DNA of 64,000 nt from Maratus speciosus (taxonomy: Eukaryota > Arthropoda > Arachnida > Araneae > Salticidae), in NCBI GenBank assembly GCA_963932465.1, contig OZ010795.1, positions 21,847,874-21,911,873 of the forward strand, written 5' to 3'. The notes beneath the pieces were generated by a model. That model was not told where the DNA came from. It did no database searches and saw only the letters and a program-made list of their open reading frames with translations. Every line of letters begins with the position of its first letter. Position 1 is the stretch's first letter. Of this stretch, positions 22,160-33,036 are shown piece after piece. Made by a program: the position numbers and the translations under genes.

Positions 22160-25100
22160 CTTAAAGTTTTGAAACTTCACATCTTAGCACTGAGAAAGCT
22201 TACTTGTTAGCTCTGAGGAAGTTTACTTCTTAAAATTAAAATTTTTATTGGTTAGCATTGTGAAAGATTATTTCTTAGCATTCTAAAAGTTTACATTTTT
22301 AGTATTGTGAAAGTCCTAGCTTTGTAAACGTTTACTGCTTAGCTTTGTGAAAAATTACTTCTTAGCATTGCGAAATGTTACTCCTTAAAAGTGTACTTCT
22401 TAGCATTGTAAATGTTTACTTCATTGTACTGAGAATGTTTAATTCTTAATATCGTAAATGTTTACTGGCTAGCATTATGAAAGTTTATTTTTTAGCATTC
22501 TGAAAGATAACTTTTATGGTATTGTGAAAGTCCTATCTTTGTGAACGTTTCCTACTTAGCATTGGGAAAATTTACTTCTTAACACTGTGAAAATTTACCC
22601 ATTAGTACTGTAAGAGCACTTCTGCAAATACTTCTTAGCATTGTAAATATTTACTTCTTAGCACTGAGAAAGTTTACTCCTTAATATTGTAAGTGTTTAC
22701 TGTTTAGCACTGTGAAACTTTATTTCCCAACATTCTGAAAGTTTACATTTTTAGTATTGTGAAAGTCCTAGGTTTGTGAATTATACCACTTAGCATCGTG
22801 AAAACTTACTTCTTAGCATTGTGAAAATTTACTTCTGAGTACTGTAAAAGTTTTTCTGCTTAGTACTGTAAAAGTTTTCTTCTCTGCATTATAAATGTTT
22901 ACTTCTTAGCATTGAGAACGTTTAATTCTTAATATTGTAAATGTTTACTGGTTAGCATTGTGTAAACTTATTTTTTAGTGTTATGAAAATTTATTCTTTT
23001 AGTATAGCGAAAGTCCTAGCTTTGTGAACCTTTAGCACTTAGCATTGTGAAAATTTACTCCTTTGGACTGTAAAAGCACTTCTACAAATACTTTTTAGCA
23101 TTGCAAATATTTACTTCTTAGCACTGATAAAGCTATCTCCTTAATATTGTAAATGTTTACAGTTTAGCACTGTGATACTTTATTTCCCTATTAACTTTTA
23201 AATCTTAATATTGTAAATGTTTACTGGTTAGCATTGAGGAAACGTATTTTATAGCATTCTGATAATTTACTTTTTTAGTATTGCGAAAGTCCTAGCTTTG
23301 TGAACGTTTAGCACTTAGCATTGTGAAAATTTACTCCTTTTGTACTGTAAAAACACTTATGCAAATACTTCTTGGCATTGTAAATGTTTACTTCTTAGCA
23401 CTGAGAAATTTTACTCCTTAATATTGTAAATGTTTACTGGTTACCGCTGTGAAACTTTATTTCTTCACTTTCTGAAAGTTTACATTTTTAGTATTGTGAA
23501 AGTCCGAGATTTGTGAACGTGTATCAATTAGGATTGTGAAAATTTACTTATTAGAATTGCGAAAATTTAAATCTTAGCATTGTGAAAATTTACTTCTTAG
23601 TACTGTAAAAGTTTATTTCTTTGCATTGTGAAAATTTACTTCTTAGCATTATGAAGATTTACTTCTTAGTGGTGTAAAAGTTTACTTCTTAGCATTGTAA
23701 ATGTTTACTTCTTAGCACTGAAATAGTTTACTCCTTAATATTGTAAATGTTTATTGTTAAGCACTGTAAAACTTTATTTCCCATCATTCTCAAAGTTTAC
23801 ATTTTTAGTATTGTGAAAGTCGTAGCTTTGTGAAATTTTACCAATTTAGCAGTGTGAAAATTTACTTCTTAGTACCGTAAAAGTTTGCGTCTTTGCATTG
23901 TAAATGTTTACTTCATAGCACTGAGACCGTTTAATTCTTAATATTGCAAATTTTTACTGGTTAGCATTGTGAAAACTTATTTTTTAGCATTCTGAAAATT
24001 TACTCTTTTAGTATTGCGAAAGTCCTAGCTTTGTGAACCTTTAGCACTTAGCATTGTGAAAATTTACTCCTTTCGACTGTAAAAGCACTTCTACAAATAC
24101 TTTTTAGCATTGCAAATATTTACTTCTTAGCACTGATAAAGCTATCTCCTTAATATTGTAAATGTTTACAGTTTAGCACTGTGATACTTTATTTCCCAAC
24201 ATTGTGAAAGTTTCATTTTTAGTATTGTGAAAGTCCTAGCTTTGTGAATTTTTACCTCTTAACATTGTGAAAACTTACTTCGTAGTATTGTGAAAATTTA
24301 CTTCTTAGCATTGTGAAAATTTTCTTTTTAGCATTGTGAAAATTTACTTCTTAGTACTGTAAAAGTTTACTTCCTTGCATTGTAAATGTTTACTGCTTAG
24401 CACTGACCACTTTTAATTTCTAATAGTGTAAATGTTTACTGCTTAGCATTGTGAAAACTTATTTTTTAGCATTCTGAAAATTTACACTTTTAGTATTGCG
24501 GAAGTCCTAGCTTTGTGAACGTTTACCACTTAGCATTGTGAAAATTTACTTCTGAACATTATGAAAATTTACTTCTTAGTTCTGTAAAAGTTTACTTCTT
24601 AGTGCTGAGAAAATTTTCTCCTTAATATTGCAAATGTTTACTGTTTAGCACTGTGAAACTTTATTCCCCAACATTCTGAAAGTTTACATTTATAGTATTG
24701 TGAAATTCCTAGCTTTGTAAAAGTTTACCACTTAGCATTGTGATAACTTACTTATTAGCACTGTGATAATTTACTTTTTAGCACTGTGAAAATTTACTTC
24801 TTAGTACTGTAAAAGTTTACTTGTTTGTATTGTAAATGTTTATTGGTTAGCATATTGAAAACTTATTTTTGTAGCATTTTGAAAATTTACTGTAAAAGTT
24901 TACTTCTTAGCTTTGTAAATATTTACTTCTTAAAACTGAGAAAGTTTACCCTTTAATATTGTAAATGTTTACTGGTTAGACATGTGAAATTTTATTTCTT
25001 ACCATTCTGAAAGTTTACATTTTTCATATTGTGAAAATCTTAGCTTTGTGAACGTTTAATACTTAGCATTGTGAAAAATTACTTCTCATTAGTACTGTAA

Positions 25101-25370
25101 AAGTTTACTTCTTTTACAGTAAATGTTTCTAAATGTTTACTTCTTATCACTGAAAAAGTTTACTTTTTAGTATTGTAAATGTTTTGTGGTTAGCATTGTG
25201 AAAGTGTATTTTTTAGCATTCTGAATGTTTATTATATTTGTATTGTGAAAGTTCACCAGTTAGATTTGTAAAAATTTACTTCTTAGCAATGTAAAAATTT
25301 ACTTGTTAGCTTTTAATTGTTTATTACTTATCTTGTAAGTTTTACTTCTTAGCATTTCAAAATCACCTTA
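22160..25370. repeat. 3.2-kb array of a 23-bp repeat with higher-order structure
   Basis: The basic unit is close to TTAGCATTGTGAAAATTTAC followed by TTC, 23 bp, diverged from copy to copy. A distinctive block (TAGTATTGTGAAAGTCCTAG then CTTTGTGAAC) recurs about a dozen times at intervals of roughly 200-330 bp, near multiples of 23. A longer segment at about 23000-23190 is almost repeated at 24010-24200, an offset of about 1,009 bp, close to 44 units. The array is non-coding and both strands are full of stops. It is a minisatellite/satellite. Confidence 0.9.
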
Positions 25371-25379
25371 TAAAAATTT

Positions 25380-26035
25380 AGATTTTATTTTGCTCTCGAA
25401 ACACTTTATTTTTTAAAAGAATTAAAAGGGCAGTGTTTTATCAGGCAAAGCTTCTGGTATTCAACAGTAATAAAATTATTTACCGCCTCAAAGCTCTGAA
25501 AGACACGAAAAGTAAGAATTAATACATAGTAAAGCATTAATACATAGTAAATATGCAATTCAAGACCTTAATGTCAATGTAAACCTATATGTCAAGAGTT
25601 AATATACCATTTTTCAACGTCGTTTCACATAATATCTTATATCCTTCAATCGGAAATTTAAGAAGTCAGTTTACATTTATTTATGAGCATGTAAAGCTGT
25701 TCAGCGATACAAATAACGTAACATTTAGAAACTGTAAAAGCTGGTAAAACATTTAACACTGTTACATAAAATGATGCTCTAAAACTGCTTATCCTTGAAA
25801 TTGTTTTTGTAATAAAAATAAATGTACATAAATACACAAAGGCCTTGTTTTCTCTCTAATTTTATTTTCCTAGTTTTCTATAATTGTTCTATTTATTGAT
25901 TGTATTATGTCGTCCAGTGCGAATTCTGTGTGCTTGGATTAAGATTATAATCTTCATATACATAGATGTTATCTTAGTAATATTATAATTCTTATAGTAA
26001 TACTTACTTATGTGTCAACTAAGAAATATATCTTA
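25380..26035. other. AT-rich intergenic DNA
   Basis: No gene or clear repeat. Confidence 0.45.
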
Positions 26036-26039
26036 AACA

Positions 26040-27060
26040 TTTAAAAGAGGGATTAACACTTTCCAACATAACTGAAACGTGTTTATGAATTTGGTTTGAC
26101 TGTCTGTCTGTCCGTCTGTCAGTGTTTTAAATCGCGGAAATGTATTCCGATTGCTATGAAATTGATAGATGTTATTAAGCATCACTATGGCATCGTCAGT
26201 ATTGAAGTGGGAACATTATCTATTCATTTACAGGGCCACTCATAAGAATTCCATTATATTGCAGCCTAAGGTGAAGTATCATTTGCCATGTATTTTAATA
26301 ATATTACAATATTTTAAACATACTGAAAATTGATACACATTACTGAGGTGCACTACAAGGTTCTTTCTATAGAATAGTGTGTGCCTCGAACTTATCGGTC
26401 ATTGATAGGGACACAAAAAAATTGGCTATAGAAGAAAATGAGCAGTAATTAAACTATTGAAGAACAGGAACAATAATTGCTGGAAGGGCATTTTCAATTA
26501 TAGTATGCGTTGTTAAATTTAATTATTTTTTAAGTATTACTTGGTGTATATAAATTATATAGATCCTATACAGGGTCGTACAAAAGTTCCCAAAAACATC
26601 CGTTTATGGGTGGAAATTGCTGGGTGGAAATTTTCGAAAGTGCTATGCGTATAACTGAACTATTAGCATACTACGTAGTATGCATATACATCTGTAGATA
26701 ATATACAGGGCTGCATAAAAAATTGGTATATTTTAACGTCTATCCATGGTAAAAGCAGAAACTGCGTTTTTAAATGCGTTATGCATTTTCCAAATTCGTT
26801 ATTTAGACATCCTCTTCCACCTTAGTAAACTGTGAAGTTTAGGTATAGTATTCAGGTATATAGTAGTTAAGGTTTTGGAAAGTGTTTCATAATCTATGCT
26901 GTAAGCATAATTTTTCGTTCTCATTTTTTACACAGTTTCTGCCTAGACAGATAATTTATTTTTGGAACATCATATTCCAATGCTGTCGAGTCATTCAGTG
27001 TAATAACATAGAAAATTTTAATTTTCAATGAATTTCAGAAATAAGGCCTTTTAAGAGATA
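26040..27060 (+). repeat. TACAGGG-monomer repeat family, cluster A
   Basis: A head (TTAACACTTTCCAACATAAC ... GACTGTCTGTCTGTCCGTC ... GTATTCCGATTGCTATGAAA) is followed by degenerate monomers of about 130-170 bp. Each begins with a box like TTTACAGGGCCACTCATAAG (26230), TATACAGGGTCGTACAAAAG (26572) or TATACAGGGCTGCATAAAAA (26703). Monomers also share GCGTTATGC-like and TGCTGG-like blocks. Same order as at 32.3, 39.3, 40.3/42.2 and 47.8 kb. Confidence 0.75.
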
Positions 27061-27064
27061 TATT

Positions 27065-29215
27065 TTAAAAACATTTTTATTTGATAATATTCTTTCTCTT
27101 AAAATTATGTTGCTAAATTCCTGTAATGAATATTGCATTAGATTAAATTTTGCCAAATTAGATCGAATTTTTTTATCAATCGGTATTCAAGACTAGACAC
27201 AGCTGTCTGCAATATGAAATCACCTTGATTCTTTTCCTTTACATTTCTCATTTTCATAGCATTTTAAAATAAAATTTAGGAAAATATTTTTTTTTATCAT
27301 TTGATATTCGGCCATAGACCCCACTTTCTAACTTCTGCACCCTATTTGAAATGTTATCTCGAAGAAAAAAGTATTCTCTGCATTAAAAATGTAAATTAAT
27401 TTCGTCAAAATTATATCCTTTTACAGAGGTATTTGTACAAATGACTGTTTTCTTAAAAAATCAGAAACAGATTCGATACAAAATAGCAACAAAATGCAAA
27501 TTAGAGATATCCCGTACAGTTTTATTGTGTTAAATGCTAAGATTAATTAAATGAAATACTGGAATAAATACGATCTGAAAAAAAAAATATTTTTGCTCGT
27601 TATTTGTTAGTTTCTATGCAGGAAATCATTCATTATTGTTTCAAATTTTCTTTTATTTGATATACTACCCCGCTATGCTGGTTGGTTTTTCCACATTAAC
27701 TTTCAATTAAATAAAATGTAATAGTGAATTTGACCTACTGCTTAAAGGCAACGCTAACGTTTAACAAGTATGTCATTCCTAATTGCTGAAAAACTATATG
27801 AACGCCTCAGTATTTTTTGCAAAAAATCAATATGCAATGTTCTAAAATCATCCATAGAAGTCTTATTAAATTATGTCAGTAGACTTTTTTTATTTAATTC
27901 TTCCATAATTGGGTTCAACTGATCCAAAAATTTTCACCATAGTTCTATAACTAAGTAACAGTAGAAGAAGAATCAATATAGGACAGAGTAGCCATATTTG
28001 GACTGCCGCTTTAAATGAACTGCTGAAGTTTTGCTATTAATTAAAAATGAGATGTCATCTACTGCTTAAATTCTACTCATCAGAATGAGGTCATTTATGA
28101 TTAGAAGAAACATCCGCCTTGCACGTGTTGTTTCCCGACAATTTAAAAAATCCTAAAATTAGCTGTTTTGATCTAATTTTTCCCTACTAAACATAAGACA
28201 ATGCTTTAAAACTAAGGCAAGTTATTATGTTTTCAAATGCATATCTAAATTCCTGTGTTTCTTGCGCATATTTTTCACGCAGATTTGTTTGCTTCCGTTT
28301 TTGTTCTTAGTCTTAAGATTATGTGTTTTTTTAAAATGGCACAGTTGCCTTAATTGGAACAATTTCAGCTGCTTAAATTGGACTTGATATACGATCATAG
28401 TTTTGAAAAGCAAGTAATGAATTTCGAGGGCTGTGCTCTTTTTATACTAATTTTTAATTTTTTAATATATTATAATGGATTATTATCCCCATGCAAGTTT
28501 TGAATATTTTAATTGAATCTTTTTGTATATCTAGATCCCTTTATTTGTGCAGTTTAGGCCTAGATAAACATAAAAAATACCTTCTACATGTTTATGCAAT
28601 AAATTTTGCTTGCTTTTATTTTGTTTGTATTTGTATTTATTTTCTTTGAATTTTTTATTCCTATTGATTTATAATGCGTATTTGACTTACAGTTTAATAT
28701 TTGGAGTTACGAGAGGGCAGACTTTTTACAGGGGGGGAGGGGGGATTCCACCAGAACTAGACAGTTAAGTTGTAACTATCTATCTAGTACCAGTGATGCC
28801 CTTTGGAATCATGTATGTTTACTATGCATTATTACTGAAATAAAAATACAATTGTTGAATTATAAATACATAAATATATACTTCATACATATTACAACTT
28901 ATATATAAAGAATTGTAATTTTGAAAAAAGGAAAACTAATAATAATTTGACGTTTTAAAAGGATATCAAGCAATGCCTTTCTGTTTGTGGAACCTCTGCT
29001 ACCATCTATTGAGGAAATAAAAAAATACTACTGAAAAGACAGAAGAAGTTTCTTTTGAATGACATCAAACAGAATCACCGAGATTCAGTTTTGAAATATT
29101 AAAAAAATTCCTGAATGTCATGATGCTATTTGGCATTACTGCTCTCGAAAGGGTTAAAATATTTAAAAATAGAAAAAATAGCTATCCCTTACAAATAATA
29201 AAAATATAAGGTAAC
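27065..29215. other. AT-rich intergenic DNA with a G-rich tract
   Basis: No gene. A G-rich run (AGGGGGGGGAGGGGGG type) lies at about 28729-28745, next to GAGAGGGCAGAC, reminiscent of hAT-type ends. The frame at 28225-28413 is unsupported. Confidence 0.45.
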
Positions 29216-29219
29216 CGAA

Positions 29220-30350
29220 AATTGCTAAAAAGATTTTTAACAAATTGCCTCAAATGTAAATTTTATTTACATGCCAGGATAGAAAATATTATTAAATACT
29301 TTTTAACGTCTTCACATACAAACTGACGGGTAAACAAATATTTTATGCATGGTCGGCTAAAAATCCTTATAAACTTTTATAATGATAATGATATGCAGTT
29401 CGAATCATAAAAATTGTAAGAGATACGGATTCCTTAATGGTAAATACCAAATTTTGACGCATAAATGACGCTATTATATTCCACATTATTAAAATCATTA
29501 AAAATATTGAGATTATAGAATATTTATTTCTACTTGAGAATACAGCATATGACATAGTTGTCGCAATTTCAAATAAACACTTGTTATTTAATATTCTGAT
29601 TTTTCTCTGCTTTAAAGAACATCGAACTTAATATCGCCGCCTAACGGGAGAAATTCGAATTATTATTTCTATTTTATCACAAAAATGTGACTCTTTGGCA
29701 TTTATTTTCATACAAACCGTTCTCAGACACGGAAATTTGTTCTGTTTTATGAACTATTAAAATTTATACGAAATTTAGAAAAACTGCTTCAGATGCATAT
29801 TCTATTTATTCGACCGAGTAGCAAATATTAATAAATACTTTTTAATTTTAATTTAAAAAAATTTTACATCTTGATGAGAAACTGGTGGTTGAAAGGAAGA
29901 TTTTACTACTGCTAAATGTCAATATAAACTTTTAAAAATCGCAAAATAATAATAATATTGATACGGATGTGCAGTGTGAACCATAACACTTAAACTCGAG
30001 TCTGATTCTTTACTGAGAAAAAAATCAAAATTTCAGGGATATACGACGATATTAAGATACATATTATTAAAAGTCATTATGAATATTAAGATTATACACA
30101 GGTATTTGTTTTCACTTGAGAATATAGACTACTATATAGTTGTCGCATATTCAAATAAACACATGTTAAATTATATCAATATATTTTCTGTTTTTAAGAA
30201 TGTTGAACCTATTATCGCCGTCTAGCTAGGAAATATTGAATTATCACAAATATATGTAACTCTTTGGCATATATTGTTGGACAAACTTCACTCAGATACG
30301 ACAGTTAGTTTTTTATGAACTATTAAAATGCATGCGAAATTTTTGCTGAT
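29220..30350 (+). repeat. Diverged tandem duplication, about 560-bp unit
   Basis: Ordered shared blocks: AAATACTTTTTAA, TTATTAAAA(T/G)TCATTA, CACTTGAGAATA (as CTACTTGAGAATA in copy 1), AGTTGTCGCA, TTCAAATAAACAC, ATCGCCG, ACTCTTTGGCAT and TTATGAACTATTAAAAT. Copy 1 is about 29280-29790, copy 2 about 29830-30340. Confidence 0.7.
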
Positions 30351-30354
30351 CCTG

Positions 30355-31380
30355 TATATTAGCAAGTATGAGCGATCGATTGAATTCAGAAATTTTGACT
30401 AGTTATTAGACATGACAGAATATAAGTACTTAACAAAACACGTATTTAATGATGTATTCACTTGATTTAAAAAATATATTAAAAATATTGAAACAAAGAC
30501 ATGTTAATTGAGATAAAGGAATAGAAAAAAGAAACTCGATCTCTTTAAAATGTATACAAATAAATAACGTTCCTGAAATTTTTATTTCTTTCAAGCATCT
30601 CTTTCAAAATGAGATTTTATATTTCGCTTCCATATATTGGAAGCGAAATACTCGCTTTATCGAATATTCCTGAGTTAAATGTTTGATCTATACTATAAAG
30701 AAAAAAATGTACGCGAGTTACGTTAACGTTCTTCAGTCCATACCAACGACCAATGCAATCAATGTTGAATTTCTTGAATATTTTGTTAAATTCTAAACAT
30801 CGCAGAATTTCAATTTTAACAGCGTCAAAATAGTGGAAAATAAACTTGCAAATGTAATTTTTTTAAAACTGTATCTCCATTTACTAATTTTTTATGTTTT
30901 TAAAAATAATTTTTAATAATGACTTTTTAAAAATCTATCTCTGTAGCACGCAGCCTTGTTATGGAATATTATTTCGTTTCACTCAAGATATAATAAATAA
31001 TTCAGCTTTTGCTTCCGACTAATATTCCATAAAGAAATTAAAACTTAATAAATAAAATAGAAATGATTTTCAAGCCTTTATTTCAATACATAATTGATAT
31101 TTTGAAAATATAAATCCTTTTTTGGTGTTGATAGTGAGCGATCTAAGAAAATATATTTATTGTAGAAATGTCTGTTAGGATTTTCAATATGGTTATCACA
31201 TATGCCCTGTACACTGAGCAGTATGTTCTGTAAATCCGGTTTTTGGATCTCCTGATATTTATACAACAGGAAGATTTAGATTTATGGTTATTTTATTTGT
31301 GTATTTTAGATGAAAACGATCACACTTCGTTTTTAGTACAGCTTTTTAATACTTGCTAGCTTTACAAATTACAAGTAATA
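30355..31380. other. AT-rich intergenic DNA
   Basis: Contains a small inverted pair around 30626-30655 (ATTTCGCTTCCATATA / TATTGGAAGCGAAAT). No gene is supported. Confidence 0.45.
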
Positions 31381-31384
31381 TATA

Positions 31385-32610
31385 TGTTACGGCCAAAACC
31401 CGGTACTTGGCCAGTTCGCGAATTGGCTGGCCAATTCGGGAACTGGCCGAGATTCCTGGCCAAAACCCGAAATACATGAAATGAACAGCGTATTTCGGGT
31501 TTTGGCCAGCCAATTCGCGAACTGGCCGGGAAGCCTTGGTCAATATACGAAGGGGGGATTTAAGGCTACCAGGTAGGTGGCACTGACATGCACACGTGAT
31601 AGGAAAGAACGTTCCATGCTGTGACGATTATATTCTGATATGCTGGATAATTTCCCGCCTGTTTTATATATTTCGATAAATTGGGTTTATTGTGGACATG
31701 ATATTCTAATCTGCTGGAGATTTCCCTCCTAACAAATTATCTGAGTGAATCTGTAAATAAACGACAAATTGTACCTAATAAACTATAGAAAAAATTGTTG
31801 TAGAGCATATTAGTAATGTATAACAGTTTCATTATGTTTGCAGTAGTGTAACATCATTAAAATACTTCATAAACGATTTTTTCACATATATCACAATTCT
31901 TTATCGGAATTCTTTTGGGCGTCCCTATAAACGAACTGTAATGGCTACTTAATCAATACTCTATAAAAAACATATTTATCACTACATGAGTTAGGCATGG
32001 GAATTTTATTATGTTTGAAATAGTGTAATATCATATAAGTGTACTACAATTGATCTTTCACCATTCACTGCAATGTAACGAAATACTTTTGAGTGTCTCT
32101 GTAAACAAACTATAATTGCTACATATTTCATACACTTTAGATAACACTTTGTCGTCCATCTTAATGATGCATACGAATTTTATTATAATCGAGATCATGT
32201 AACAACATTAAAATACAATGAAAAACTTTTATAATTTTGTGTGTCCCTGTAAATTAACCAAAAATAGTACACACTTCACATTCAGTACCGAAATGTATTT
32301 ATAAACATAAATAATATAACAATTACAAGTCAATCCGAGTCTCTACTCGAGTTGGAGCACGGGCAGGCAGACGGCCAGACAAATTGAATTCATACACATT
32401 TTCAACTATGTTAGAAAGGGATAAAAAGCAAAAATTGGTTTCTATATACCCATTTCGCGAAATGGCCGATCGCATTTGGCCAGTTCGGGAATTGGCCGAT
32501 TGCATCTGGCCAGTTCGGGTTTTGGCCGGCCAATTCCCGAATTGGCCAGTCAGTTTAAAACATTGTTGGCCAGTTCGCGAATTGGCCAATTTCGGGTTTT
32601 GGCCGTAACA
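31385..32610. mobile_element. Foldback element with TTGGCCAGTTCGCGAATTGG motif arrays
   Basis: TGTTACGGCCAAAACCCG at the left (31385) is inverted at the right (CGGGTTTTGGCCGTAACA, ending 32610), with TATATA on both sides. Within about 170 bp of each end a short motif recurs in both orientations: TTGGCCAGTTCGCGAATTGG, TTGGCCAGTTCGGGTTTTGG, CCAATTCGGGAACTGGCC. The middle is largely cluster B of the TACAGGG family. The open frames at 31346, 32323 and 32384 are products of these motifs. Class is unknown. Confidence 0.7.
31690..32440 (-). repeat. TACAGGG-monomer repeat family, cluster B
   Basis: On the minus strand the head (CTAACATAGTTGAAAATGTG, then CAATTTGTCTGGCCGTCTGC and GAGACTCGGATTGAC) lies at about 32325-32420 and is followed leftward by monomers carrying TTTACAGGGACACACAAAA- and TTTACAGAGACACTCAAAA-like boxes (about 32235, 32100, 31920 region). 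It lies between the ends of the foldback element 31385-32610. Confidence 0.7.
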
Positions 32611-33036
32611 TATATATACAGGGTGATTCAGCTCGTCGGTGACAAACTTTAAGGATCGATAGAGCACACCTAGACGAACATTTTTGAATAGGGAATGTAG
32701 GGTCCCTGACGCGATGGTAAGGCGCTAGGCGCTTTCGAAAATTTGGGTGCCGAAATTCGAAACGTCATAAAAACTAGGGAAATGGTTAGATTTTCTTGCT
32801 TGTTGCGTCGAAATGATTCTGTTTGTTTAGACTTTCTTCAGTACCAATTTGATAAGCGTATCTCTTAAAACATGGATAGGGGGCGCTGCAGACTTTGGAG
32901 AGCTAGACAACAACTTTAAGCCCGTTATTTTGATAATTTAACACATGCTCGCCAAAGTTTATACTCTAACTTAAAGTTTGAACCCAAAAGTAGAGCCCTG
33001 CAAAAAGCGTAAGAGCCGGAATAAAATGTCAAAGTA

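Noticed and set aside
22160..25370. CRISPR-like array of short repeats
   Set aside because: The 23-bp units are contiguous and degenerate with no unique spacers, and the sequence is eukaryotic.
32323..32667. 114- and 74-residue frames at the foldback element's right end
   Set aside because: They translate the repeated TTGGCCAGTTCGCGAATTGG motifs and show only repeat-derived residues.
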